From assembly GCA_942493235.1 (NCBI GenBank), contig OW818676.1, positions 2,294,001 to 2,358,000 of the forward strand: a stretch of DNA of 64,000 bases. Reading direction: 5' to 3'. Shown here piece after piece: positions 28,392 through 36,653 of this stretch. Origin of the DNA: ENR-C587 sp942493235 (GTDB lineage: Bacteria; Bacteroidota; Ignavibacteria; Kapaibacteriales; UBA2268). The notes beneath the pieces are model-generated. The model was not told where the DNA came from and did not search any database. It was given only the letters and a program-made list of their open reading frames with translations. Position 1 is the stretch's first letter, and every line of letters begins with the position of its first letter. The translations under genes were made by a program, and so were the position numbers.

Positions 28392-28454
28392 TCTTTAGTA
28401 AGTTATAATATTTCTTTAATAGGTTAAATATTTCTTTAGTAAGTTATAATATTA
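28392..28454. repeat. 22-bp direct repeat in the barrel-gene upstream region
   Basis: TTCTTTAGTAAGTTATAATA at 28392 recurs exactly at 28433 (41-bp period), with a shorter TTTCTTTAATAGGTTAAA between them. It lies between the lipoprotein stop and the ATG of the barrel gene, where promoter or operator sites would be. Confidence 0.6.
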
Positions 28455-28475
28455 AACATAATTTAGATAAAAACG

Positions 28476-29813
28476 TTATTTAGATAATTTTGGTTTTCGT
28501 GTATATAATACTTTGAATTTTGGTCTCTTTAGTGGGTCAGGGTCTGTAATTGGGTAGAATACTAACTTATCCATTTTGCTATAAGTATCTGCCATAAAGA
28601 ACCATAAATGACCAGTCTTCTGTTTGACAACCCAATCCTCCACAGCAAGAATCAGCACGTCTCTAAAAAAGAATTTTTTGTAATATGGGCTATAATATCC
28701 GGAAATTCTTTTATAATATTGGTTAGTGCTTGATAAAGAGTCAAGAGGTATATCCTCAGGTGCATAGTTCAGATACTTTTCATTAATACTATAACATTGT
28801 AATGCAGTAGTTGTATCATACGATCTCGCAGTAGTATCATATAATTTCGAACCAATTCTTGACTTCTCGTTATTAATAGTAAGCTCTAATTCAGCCATAA
28901 CTATAGAAGCATCGCTTGGGATATTGGAGACATCAAAATCTATTTGAGTAATATAATCTATTCCGCTTTGAATAAAAATTTCATTTGTATTTACTGGAGG
29001 GTCTATTCTTGAAAAAGGACCTTCGGATGAAGAATGAAAATTGTAAGTTAATGCCGTATCAGCGATAGTGGTATCTATATACTTAACAACTAATTGATTA
29101 TAGTATATGGTATCTCCACCTGTATTTAGTGTTGGCGAACGGAAACGCCTAACGCATTTGGAATTTTCGTTAGGTACTATCATTAGTCCAAATTCAATAG
29201 GATTCTCAAGTGTTTTGGCAGGATAGTGATTAGTTAGCCAGTCAATTAAGAGATTCTTATCAATATCAATATACATTGAATCATTAGGATCCAAAGGAAT
29301 GCTTCCGGAAAAAGAGCCTACTTTATTTGCAGGATCGTAATAATTATTTGCCGGAGATACTGCGTCATCATATTGCAGTGCTTTTGTCCAAGTCCAATCT
29401 TCAGTTTTATCATCATTAACCCTATATATATCAAATGATATATATTTGCTTGCAGTATCACCGATAATATAGTCATAAGGATACAATTTTAGCTGAACGG
29501 ATTCAATATTTGATAAAAATTTACTTCTAAGTGAATCTTCGAAATCATCGGATGAGAAAATCATCACTCCGCCTGATTTCATATCATCATATACTCCAAT
29601 ATAGAGAGCATTTTGATTTAATCTTGCTTTCTTTCTTAGAAAATTTTTTGTATTTCCTATCATAGAAGGAGTTACATCCGAAGATACAGTTACAGCTCCT
29701 ACCGTATCAAACAAAAGGGGAGAGCCCATATCAGTCGGCAAGTCGTTACAGGAATTTATAATAATCACCGATAGGGCTAAGCTAAAAATATATAAAATTT
29801 TGTGTATTTTCAT
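28476..29813 (-). CDS. Lipoprotein of unknown function
   Basis: 445 aa. A signal peptide ends in a lipobox (VIIINSC, Cys22), followed by ND, so an envelope lipoprotein is likely. Beyond that it is beta-rich with repeated segments (VQLKLYPYDYI, IDIDKNLLIDW, MIVPNENSK, MAELELTINN). It resembles the long lipoproteins with two DNRLRE/DUF4270-like halves common in Bacteroidota, but I do not recognise it firmly. It lies 32 nt downstream of glgA in the same direction, and may share its transcript. Confidence 0.7.
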   Translation of the reverse strand: MKIHKILYIFSLALSVIIINSCNDLPTDMGSPLLFDTVGAVTVSSDVTPSMIGNTKNFLRKKARLNQNALYIGVYDDMKSGGVMIFSSDDFEDSLRSKFLSNIESVQLKLYPYDYIIGDTASKYISFDIYRVNDDKTEDWTWTKALQYDDAVSPANNYYDPANKVGSFSGSIPLDPNDSMYIDIDKNLLIDWLTNHYPAKTLENPIEFGLMIVPNENSKCVRRFRSPTLNTGGDTIYYNQLVVKYIDTTIADTALTYNFHSSSEGPFSRIDPPVNTNEIFIQSGIDYITQIDFDVSNIPSDASIVMAELELTINNEKSRIGSKLYDTTARSYDTTTALQCYSINEKYLNYAPEDIPLDSLSSTNQYYKRISGYYSPYYKKFFFRDVLILAVEDWVVKQKTGHLWFFMADTYSKMDKLVFYPITDPDPLKRPKFKVLYTRKPKLSK

Positions 29814-29845
29814 TTAATTGTTTTCCAAGTAAAATCAATTAATAA

Positions 29846-31342
29846 TTAATCTTTTAAAATATTGTTGTATATCGAGATATACTGTTTTACGGATTCATTC
29901 CAAGAGAAATCTTCCTGCATCATAGCTTTAGTAATTTTAAGGAAATTATCTTTATCTGAATAAAGCTCTATAGCAGAATTAATTACTTCGAGCAAAGCTT
30001 CCGGTTTATAGTCTCTGAATAATAGTCCGTTACCTTCTTCAGTTTCTTTATTATAAGGTTTAACTATCTCGGTCAGTCCGCCTGTTGCTCTGACTATTGG
30101 CATAGTTCCGTATTTAATAGAATACATGCTGTTTAGACCGCATGGTTCATATTTTGACGGAATTAAATAGAAGTCGCTACCGGCTTCGAGTACGTGAGCT
30201 AAATCTTCATCAAATCCGATTTTTAGTGCAAATTTGTCGCTATGCTGTTTGGCTAATTTCTTTAGATCATTTTTTAATTTAGTGTCGCCGTCGCCGAGTA
30301 TAATTAATTGAATGTTCTTTTCCAATATTTTTGGTAATGCTTCAATCAATAAGTCAATCCCTTTGCTTTCGGTAAATCTTGCTATCATTCCTATAACAGC
30401 AGTTTCCGGTTCATATTTTAATCCAAAAGATTCTAACAATGATTTTTTGTTTCCTACTTTGAATTCCTCAAAATCATCAGTCAAATGCTTTTTAATATGA
30501 GAGTCGTTTTTCGGATTCCATCCCCAAACGTCAATGCCGTTCATTATTCCGGAGAATTTGTTCGGATTCTTCAATAGCAGAGAGTTTAGTCCGTTGCTGT
30601 GATTAGAGTCTTGCAATACTTCGTCGGCATAAGTTTTAGATACGGTATTCACATAGTCAGCATAGGCTATGCCGGCTTTTAAATAGTTAACGCTATCATT
30701 ATGGACAAAGTTCTCTTTTATATCGTCGGCAAATCCGGTTTTTTTATAAGTATCAAGATTAAATATTCCCTGCTGAGAAAAATTATGCACTGTCAATAAA
30801 GTTTTAGTTTTTTTAAACTTATTGGGGAACATTATCTTGATAAACGCCGGTACAAGGGCAGTTTGCCAGTCATTGCAATGAATAATATCCGGAAACCAGC
30901 CGAGCAAAAGACAAGTTTCGATTACACTACGGCTGAAAAATAAAAATCTTTCGTCGTTATCAACATAATCCTTGCCATTTTTCGGGTCTCCGTATATACC
31001 CTTTTTTGAATCGAAATACTTCTGATTAGTCGCTATATAAGCCTGAACTTTACAACGCGGATTACATATTGATGACGACTTAACAGTTGCTAATTCGAAA
31101 TTATTGCCTATTGGAATTGGCATATCACGCAATCTGTTGATTTCGTGAATTTTATTCCTTCTCTCGGATATTACTCCGTATTTAGGCAACATAACACGAA
31201 TGTCATGACCTATGTCTCTAACTGCTAATGGTAATGAATATGCAATATCTCCAATACCTCCGACTTTAGCGAATGGAAATACTTCGCTGGATACATACAA
31301 AATACTTAGTGGTTTTGCCATTACTTTTTTTAATACCTTCAT
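29846..31342 (-). CDS. glgA: Glycogen synthase (GT5)
   Basis: 498 aa, GT5 family; it extends alpha-1,4-glucan from ADP-glucose in the cytosol. The N-terminal nucleotide-sugar motif is KVGGIGD (residues 26-32), the GT-B fold's second half has GMIARFTESKGIDLLIEAL, and the C-terminal signature is YEPCGLNSMYSIKYGTMPIV with the acid/base-type Glu. Two starts are possible: the ATG at 31342, or MAKPLSILYVS at 31321; neither has a convincing ribosome-binding site, and I keep the longer. No glgB or glgC is next to it. Confidence 0.93.
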   Translation of the reverse strand: MKVLKKVMAKPLSILYVSSEVFPFAKVGGIGDIAYSLPLAVRDIGHDIRVMLPKYGVISERRNKIHEINRLRDMPIPIGNNFELATVKSSSICNPRCKVQAYIATNQKYFDSKKGIYGDPKNGKDYVDNDERFLFFSRSVIETCLLLGWFPDIIHCNDWQTALVPAFIKIMFPNKFKKTKTLLTVHNFSQQGIFNLDTYKKTGFADDIKENFVHNDSVNYLKAGIAYADYVNTVSKTYADEVLQDSNHSNGLNSLLLKNPNKFSGIMNGIDVWGWNPKNDSHIKKHLTDDFEEFKVGNKKSLLESFGLKYEPETAVIGMIARFTESKGIDLLIEALPKILEKNIQLIILGDGDTKLKNDLKKLAKQHSDKFALKIGFDEDLAHVLEAGSDFYLIPSKYEPCGLNSMYSIKYGTMPIVRATGGLTEIVKPYNKETEEGNGLLFRDYKPEALLEVINSAIELYSDKDNFLKITKAMMQEDFSWNESVKQYISIYNNILKD

Positions 31343-31747
31343 TCAAAGAATAACATTTGACAAACTACAAAATTAGTCAAAATAATGAAAACAAAGAAAT
31401 ATTAGTTTGATTTATTTTCTTTTTTCTTGCTTTTCCTCCGTTTTTGTTCAAAATAACCAATAATAAAGACGATTATTAGCGAATTTAGATACAATTAAAT
31501 ATTTATTTTCTGTTTTTACCATGACGGTTTTCTTTGTAAATCAGAAAAAAACTTGAATAATTTGCATATTTCTGATTATTAAGATTTTTTAGACTCCAGA
31601 TAATTCTTTGCTTTTGAATGATGAGATTTCTATAAAATCAAAAATATTAAACCTGCTACCATGATTTGTGTCTTTATATTGTTTGTTGTACTAAACAAAT
31701 ATTATGGAACAAATAATGTTATTAATAACAATTGCAGAGAGTGTCTT
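31343..31747. other. Divergent promoter region of glgA and the secreted pair
   Basis: 405-nt AT-rich spacer. On the minus strand TAATTTTG (31375-31368), 20 nt after a TTTC, is a candidate glgA promoter. No convincing promoter is visible for the plus-strand pair, and no stem-loop or repeat stands out. Confidence 0.5.
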
Positions 31748-32230
31748 ATGAAGACAAAAATTTCTATACTATTACTATTTTTTTTTGTAGGAACAGTAGG
31801 AGCTTATTCTCAATATCAAAATATAATTATTCAATCAAAAGATGGGCATCAATTTCGTAATCCATTCGTATTTATTGAAAAAATTTATTTTTCAGAAGAG
31901 AAGTTAATTATCGATTTTAAAGGAGATACTATCGAAACTCACTCCCTATCTACAATTAACAAAATATTTTTTAAAGAAACCAGTTCAGATGTAAAAGAAG
32001 ATACTGATTATGCTAATATTTTAGTGTATCCTAATCCTTCGACTAATCAATTATTTATAAAAGATATGCCTGATAATATCAATCAGGCAATCATTTATAA
32101 TATTCAAGGCGAGATATTATTAACAGCTCAAGTGTCAGAAGTTAATAACTCTGTAAATATCAGCGAATTAACTAACGGAGTTTACTTTATAAGAATTGGA
32201 AAATACATATTGAGATTTGAAAAATTATGA
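31748..32230 (+). CDS. Small secreted protein with T9SS sorting tail
   Basis: 160 aa from ATG 31748, which begins a typical signal peptide (MKTKISILLLFFFVGTVGAYSQ); the longer in-frame reading starts inside the leader. Residues 25-75 form a small beta module (FVFIEKIYFSEEKLIIDF, then STINKIFF). The last 70 residues are a T9SS type A tail (VYPNPSTNQLFIK...INISELTNGVYFIRIG). The gene overlaps the next by 4 nt (ATGA). The N-terminal module resembles that of the next protein, so the two may be surface partners. Confidence 0.8.
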   Translation: MKTKISILLLFFFVGTVGAYSQYQNIIIQSKDGHQFRNPFVFIEKIYFSEEKLIIDFKGDTIETHSLSTINKIFFKETSSDVKEDTDYANILVYPNPSTNQLFIKDMPDNINQAIIYNIQGEILLTAQVSEVNNSVNISELTNGVYFIRIGKYILRFEKL

Positions 32231-34479
32231 AAAAAACTATTATAACATTAGTCAGTCTTATGTGCATTTCATTCGTATTTGCACAGGAAAGAATATTTAT
32301 CCATAAATCGGATAAAAATACTTTAGGTGCCTCTGTTACAAATACAGACAGTGTTTATTTCAGTTCTGACGAGCAAATTTCGTTTTTCTCTATTGGCGGC
32401 AATATTCATCAATTTCTTGTCTCAGAAATAGACAGTCTTTCTTTTAGTCAAGACACTGTGATTTATATTAATTATTCGGAAAATTCGGTACAGATAGTTA
32501 ATCCTTATGCTTTTGAAGGCGTTACTATCACATCGGACGGTGCAAACGTAACGGTAAATTCTACTATCGAGACACAGGATTTGACTTACCGTTTGTCTGG
32601 CTCTACTTCTCAGGGAACATTCAAATTATACGCTCAGAAAAGGTATAATTTACAATTAAATAATATTAGCATAGCTAACCCTATCGGTCCGGCAATTAAT
32701 TTGCAGTCAAGCAAAAAATGTACTGTTGTGCTGATGGAAGCTACTGTAAACACGTTAACTGACGGTACTACATATTCGACTGCTCCGCTTAATAGTGAAG
32801 GTGATTCAGAAGACCAGTCAGCAACATTATTTAGCGAAGGGAAATTAATATTCAGCGGTAGCGGCAGCTTAAATATTAATGCTGTAGGTACTGATAAACA
32901 CGCAATTGCCGGCGATGACGAAATTGAAATTATCAATGGAAATATAAAAATTAACAGCTCCGAAAAGGACGGTATTCATGCTAAGGACGGCATCGCCATC
33001 AGTGGTGGTGAAATCAACGTTAGTGCCAAAGCTGACGCAATAGACGGCGATAACGGCTATATTAATATTACAGGTGCTAAAATTACTACTACAAGTACTA
33101 TAGAAAGTGCCGAAGCTATTACTTGCGACAGTACTTTGACAATTAGCGGCGGAGAGCTAAATATCACTATTTCGGGTAATCAGTCAAAGGGAATTAAATC
33201 AGCTCAAGCTATGACTTTATCGGGTGGTACAATTGTAATTAATACTAACGGCGGTGTAACACTCGAAGCAGATGGCTCAGGGTACGATCCTTCATACTGC
33301 ACTGCAATTAAATGTGATGCTGCAATTAATATAAGCGGAGCGGATATCACTATAGTTGCCAAAGGAATTGCAGGCAAAGGTATTTCTTCAGATACCGATA
33401 TTAATATTAGCTCCGGTACCGTAATTATAAATAGTTCCGGCAATGGGGCTACTTATAAGAATTCTTCAAATGAAACAAAAGCATATAATTCAACATGTCT
33501 AAGCTCTGACCAAAATATTAATATTAGTGGTGGAGATATTACTTTATCCGGCTCCGGAACCGCCGCTAAGGGTATTAAAACTGAAGGCTCTTTGACTATC
33601 GGTAGCTCGACTGCTTCGCCTAAAGTTTCAATTACTACTACCGGTACAAAAATCACATTGTCAGGCAGTAGTGGCGGCGGTGGAGGAATGGGGCAGACCG
33701 GTAGCTATGACGAAACTAAGGCAGTTAAATCCGATGCTGCTGTAACCATTAACAGTGGCGATATAACAATTTCTTCTGCCGATGACGGAATTAAATCAAC
33801 TACCTCTATCACCGTCAATGGCGGAAATCTTACTATTGCCAAATCTACGGAGGGTATGGAGAGTCCGCTGATTACAATTAATAAGGGAAATATTAACATT
33901 ACTGCTTCCGATGATTCATTCAATGCTACTAAAGGCAATGGGGGAGAGTCTAATGACGGCAGTACTTTAGCGATTAACGGCGGTAACATAGTTACTAACT
34001 CAACTACCGGTGATGCAATAGATAGTAATGGTAATATTACGGTAAGCGGCGGGATAATTGTCGCTCACGGTCCTAAATCACAACCCGAAGTTGGGCTTGA
34101 TTATAACGGTACATTTGCAATGTCCGGCGGCTTCATCATAATTTCAGGAGTTAATTCCAATATGGTTCAGGGGCTTTCTAACTCCTCAACACAATATTCG
34201 ATGAATATTAAAAGCAGTCAGAGCTTGACTAATTCTACATTATTCCATATTGAAGATGCTGAAGGCAAAGAAATAGTTACTTTCCAGCCAATGAGAAGCT
34301 ATTCTTCAATTGTATTTTCATCAGCAGATTTAAAAAATGGATCATCTTATAAAATATATACCGGCGGTACTTCAACCGGAACAAACAATAACGGATTATA
34401 TAGCGGCGGTACTTACAGCGGCGGAACACTCAAAAAAACAGTTTCTATTTCAAGTAAAGTGAGCTCAATAACTATTTGA
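32227..34479 (+). CDS. Secreted Cthe_2159-type beta-helix carbohydrate-binding protein
   Basis: 750 aa. The signal peptide ends at CISFVFAQ. A short N-terminal module (to about residue 85, DSVYFSS...SEIDSLSFS) is followed by a long beta-helix of near-repeating Gly/Asn/Ser-rich turns (ISGGEINVSAKADAIDGD, ITISGGELNITISG, ITINSGDITISSADDGIKS). This is the pattern of the Cthe_2159 family (formerly DUF4353), described as binding polygalacturonate and cellulose. There is no clear catalytic set, nor a separate T9SS tail, so how it is retained is unclear. It is translationally coupled to the small upstream protein. A terminator follows. Confidence 0.85.
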   Translation: MKKTIITLVSLMCISFVFAQERIFIHKSDKNTLGASVTNTDSVYFSSDEQISFFSIGGNIHQFLVSEIDSLSFSQDTVIYINYSENSVQIVNPYAFEGVTITSDGANVTVNSTIETQDLTYRLSGSTSQGTFKLYAQKRYNLQLNNISIANPIGPAINLQSSKKCTVVLMEATVNTLTDGTTYSTAPLNSEGDSEDQSATLFSEGKLIFSGSGSLNINAVGTDKHAIAGDDEIEIINGNIKINSSEKDGIHAKDGIAISGGEINVSAKADAIDGDNGYINITGAKITTTSTIESAEAITCDSTLTISGGELNITISGNQSKGIKSAQAMTLSGGTIVINTNGGVTLEADGSGYDPSYCTAIKCDAAINISGADITIVAKGIAGKGISSDTDINISSGTVIINSSGNGATYKNSSNETKAYNSTCLSSDQNINISGGDITLSGSGTAAKGIKTEGSLTIGSSTASPKVSITTTGTKITLSGSSGGGGGMGQTGSYDETKAVKSDAAVTINSGDITISSADDGIKSTTSITVNGGNLTIAKSTEGMESPLITINKGNINITASDDSFNATKGNGGESNDGSTLAINGGNIVTNSTTGDAIDSNGNITVSGGIIVAHGPKSQPEVGLDYNGTFAMSGGFIIISGVNSNMVQGLSNSSTQYSMNIKSSQSLTNSTLFHIEDAEGKEIVTFQPMRSYSSIVFSSADLKNGSSYKIYTGGTSTGTNNNGLYSGGTYSGGTLKKTVSISSKVSSITI

Positions 34480-34489
34480 TAAAAAAAAT

Positions 34490-34519
34490 AGGCTGTCTCC
34501 AAAAGGGCAGCCTTTTTTT
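34490..34519 (+). terminator. Terminator of the secreted pair
   Basis: Stem AGGCTG.C/G.CAGCCT with an 8-10-nt loop, followed by seven T, 10 nt past the stop. Confidence 0.88.
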
Positions 34520-34531
34520 ATAAATTAATAC

Positions 34532-34780
34532 AAGTCTGTTGCAAAACTATAGAAATTTCAATTTCCATTTGTTCAAGAGACAGACTAAAATTTGTCATTC
34601 TGAACGAAGTGAAGAATCCAGATAAAGCTAAATGCTGATAATTCTGGATTCTTCGTTACAATCAGAATGATGATTTGGCAATATTATTAATTTTAGACAA
34701 GCTCTTGATAAGCACTTAGAAGTTTGAAATCTTTGGAAAATTAATAGCATATAAATATTTTGGACTTTTGCAACAGGCTT
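34532..34780. mobile_element. MITE-like element, complete copy C (~249 bp)
   Basis: Terminal inverted repeats AAGTCTGTTGCAAAA at the left and TTTTGCAACAGGCTT at the right (one mismatch). The centre has the long palindrome GTCATTCTGAACGAAG...CTGGATTCTTCGTTACA. No ORF. It matches, end to end and in inverted orientation, the copy at 60983-61233. The ends resemble those of some IS families that could mobilise it in trans, but no transposase is visible in the window. Confidence 0.82.
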
Positions 34781-34843
34781 AATTTTGCACTTAAAAAGTA
34801 TGAAAAAGAGAAATTCGTTTTAGTTCACAAATTCAGATAATAA

Positions 34844-34875
34844 ATTGCTTATTATCCGAAAATTCGATAAATTTG
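34844..34875 (+). promoter_or_regulatory. Likely prfB promoter
   Basis: ATTG at 34844-34847, 20 nt, TAAATTTG at 34868-34875 (exact -7 match). This leaves about 26 nt of leader before the ATG at 34908. Confidence 0.6.
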
Positions 34876-34907
34876 TAGCTTGTAATTATTTATGGATTAG
34901 GATTAAA

Positions 34908-36003
34908 ATGTTTGAACCCCAAAAAATCAAAGTTAATGATATAAGGGAAAGGCTCGAGAAACTTCGGAGGTTTCTTTGACATTGATAATAAAATAAATTC
35001 ACTTCAAGAATATCAACAAATATCCGAAGCTCACGATTTCTGGGACGATTCGCCCAATGCACAAAAGATAATGCAGCAAGTATCCGAAATTAAAGAATGG
35101 ATACAATTATACGAACAGACTAACACCATAGTTACCGATACTGAAATGCTGATTGAGCTTGCCGAAGAAGAAAAAGACGAATCACTCGAATTAGAAATCA
35201 ATAACGAAATAGATAAAACCGAAAAACAAATTGCTAATTTAGAAATCAGAAATTTGCTTTCCGGTCAGGACGACACCAGAAATGCACTTCTAACCATTCA
35301 CTCCGGAGCCGGTGGTACCGAAGCACAGGACTGGGCAGAAATGTTACTCCGAATGTACACCCGCTATTGTGAACGCCATAATTATAAAGTCTATTTGGTT
35401 GATGAGCTCGAAGGTGATGGAGCAGGTATTAAATCGGCTACTATAGAAATCGAGGGTAAGTTCGCCTATGGCTACCTAAAAGCTGAAAACGGAGTTCACA
35501 GATTAGTTCGTATTTCGCCTTTTGACTCCAATGCCCGCCGGCATACATCGTTTGCTTCTGTATTTGTCTATCCGGTAGTTGATGATGATGTCGATATAGA
35601 AGTCAATCCCGTTGATGTGGAGATGGACACTTTCCGTTCAGGCGGTAAGGGCGGTCAGAACGTAAATAAAGTAGAAACAGCTGTCCGGCTCAGGCATATT
35701 CCGTCTGGAATCATCGTAGCCTGCCAGCAGGAGCGTTCGCAATTTCAAAATCGCGAACGGGCTATGAAGATGTTAAAATCTCGATTATACCAAAAACGTC
35801 GCCAAGAGGAAGAAGCCGCTAAAGCTGCTATCGAAGGCTCTAAAAAGAAAATCGAATGGGGCAGTCAGATTCGCTCTTATGTATTCCAACCATATACTAT
35901 GGTCAATGACCACAGAACCGAAACTAAACGCACTGATATAGTGGCTGTTATGGACGGAGATTTAGACGATTTTATAAAATCATTTTTATTACTCGGAGAA
36001 TAA
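34908..36003 (+). CDS. prfB: Peptide chain release factor 2, with programmed +1 frameshift
   Basis: 364 aa made from two frames: 34908-34976 encodes 23 residues, then CTT TGA C at 34974-34980 shifts +1 and the main frame runs 34978-36003. The stimulating Shine-Dalgarno-like GGAGG lies 3 nt before CTT, the same geometry as E. coli prfB. RF2 ends translation at UGA and UAA; low RF2 favours the frameshift and so autoregulates synthesis. The GGQ peptidyl-hydrolysis motif (SGGKGGQNVNKVE) and the SPF stop-recognition tripeptide (RISPFDSNARRH) are present. An ORF call without the shift would wrongly start it at the internal ATG at 35071. Confidence 0.96.
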
Positions 36004-36006
36004 TTT

Positions 36007-36561
36007 ATGAAAAACGAAGCTTATATATCGCCTCTGAATACTTTAATCAAAACTATTAGCTGGCTTTGGTTACTGACCGGTATTATCTTTAGTTTAATAG
36101 GAATTTGGGTGGGCTCACTATACTTTTTGTTTTCAAGCTATAAGAATAGTTTTGAAACACTTAGAGCTGAAAACGAAGTACTCGACAATGTATTAAACGT
36201 AATCAGTGCACTGCCATTTATTGCCACTTTTGTAATCATATTAGCAGCAGCCTGTATAATATCGGGATTGAATTTCCCAAAATTCAAGAAATGGTCTTTG
36301 GCATTGGTCGAAATATTATCTTATATAATTGTGTGTGCATTCTCTGCATTATTAATATTCTGGTTTAGAGTCTGGTTGTTTTCATTTCAGAACACGGCTA
36401 ACTATACCGGGAGTACTGCTTGGGAAATTGTCGGCTTAATTACCGGTTCAATAGTATGCTTATTCTTTGTTGCTGTTTTTATCTTTGTTATTAAAAATAT
36501 AAGAAATAAACCATTCAGAGAATTATATAACGAAAGAGTTAAGCTGTCTAATTCGATATAA
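36007..36561 (+). CDS. Four-helix membrane protein, unknown function
   Basis: 184 aa, starting 3 nt after prfB and so probably translationally linked. There are four predicted membrane segments: about 18-42 (WLWLLTGIIFSLIGIWVGSLYF), 68-90, 100-125 and 140-165. The cytoplasmic tail is Lys/Arg-rich. I do not recognise a family. The prfB link may mean nothing beyond convenient co-transcription. Confidence 0.75.
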   Translation: MKNEAYISPLNTLIKTISWLWLLTGIIFSLIGIWVGSLYFLFSSYKNSFETLRAENEVLDNVLNVISALPFIATFVIILAAACIISGLNFPKFKKWSLALVEILSYIIVCAFSALLIFWFRVWLFSFQNTANYTGSTAWEIVGLITGSIVCLFFVAVFIFVIKNIRNKPFRELYNERVKLSNSI

Positions 36562-36653
36562 TATTTCATAAAAAATAGTCTTTTTACTTAATAAGTTTAC
36601 TCAAGTTTTTTCAAAAAAAACAAACTTTATACATACAAATTGAAAAATAAATT

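Noticed and set aside
34532..34780. A full insertion sequence
   Set aside because: No ORF of any length fits between the terminal repeats; 249 bp is too short for a transposase.
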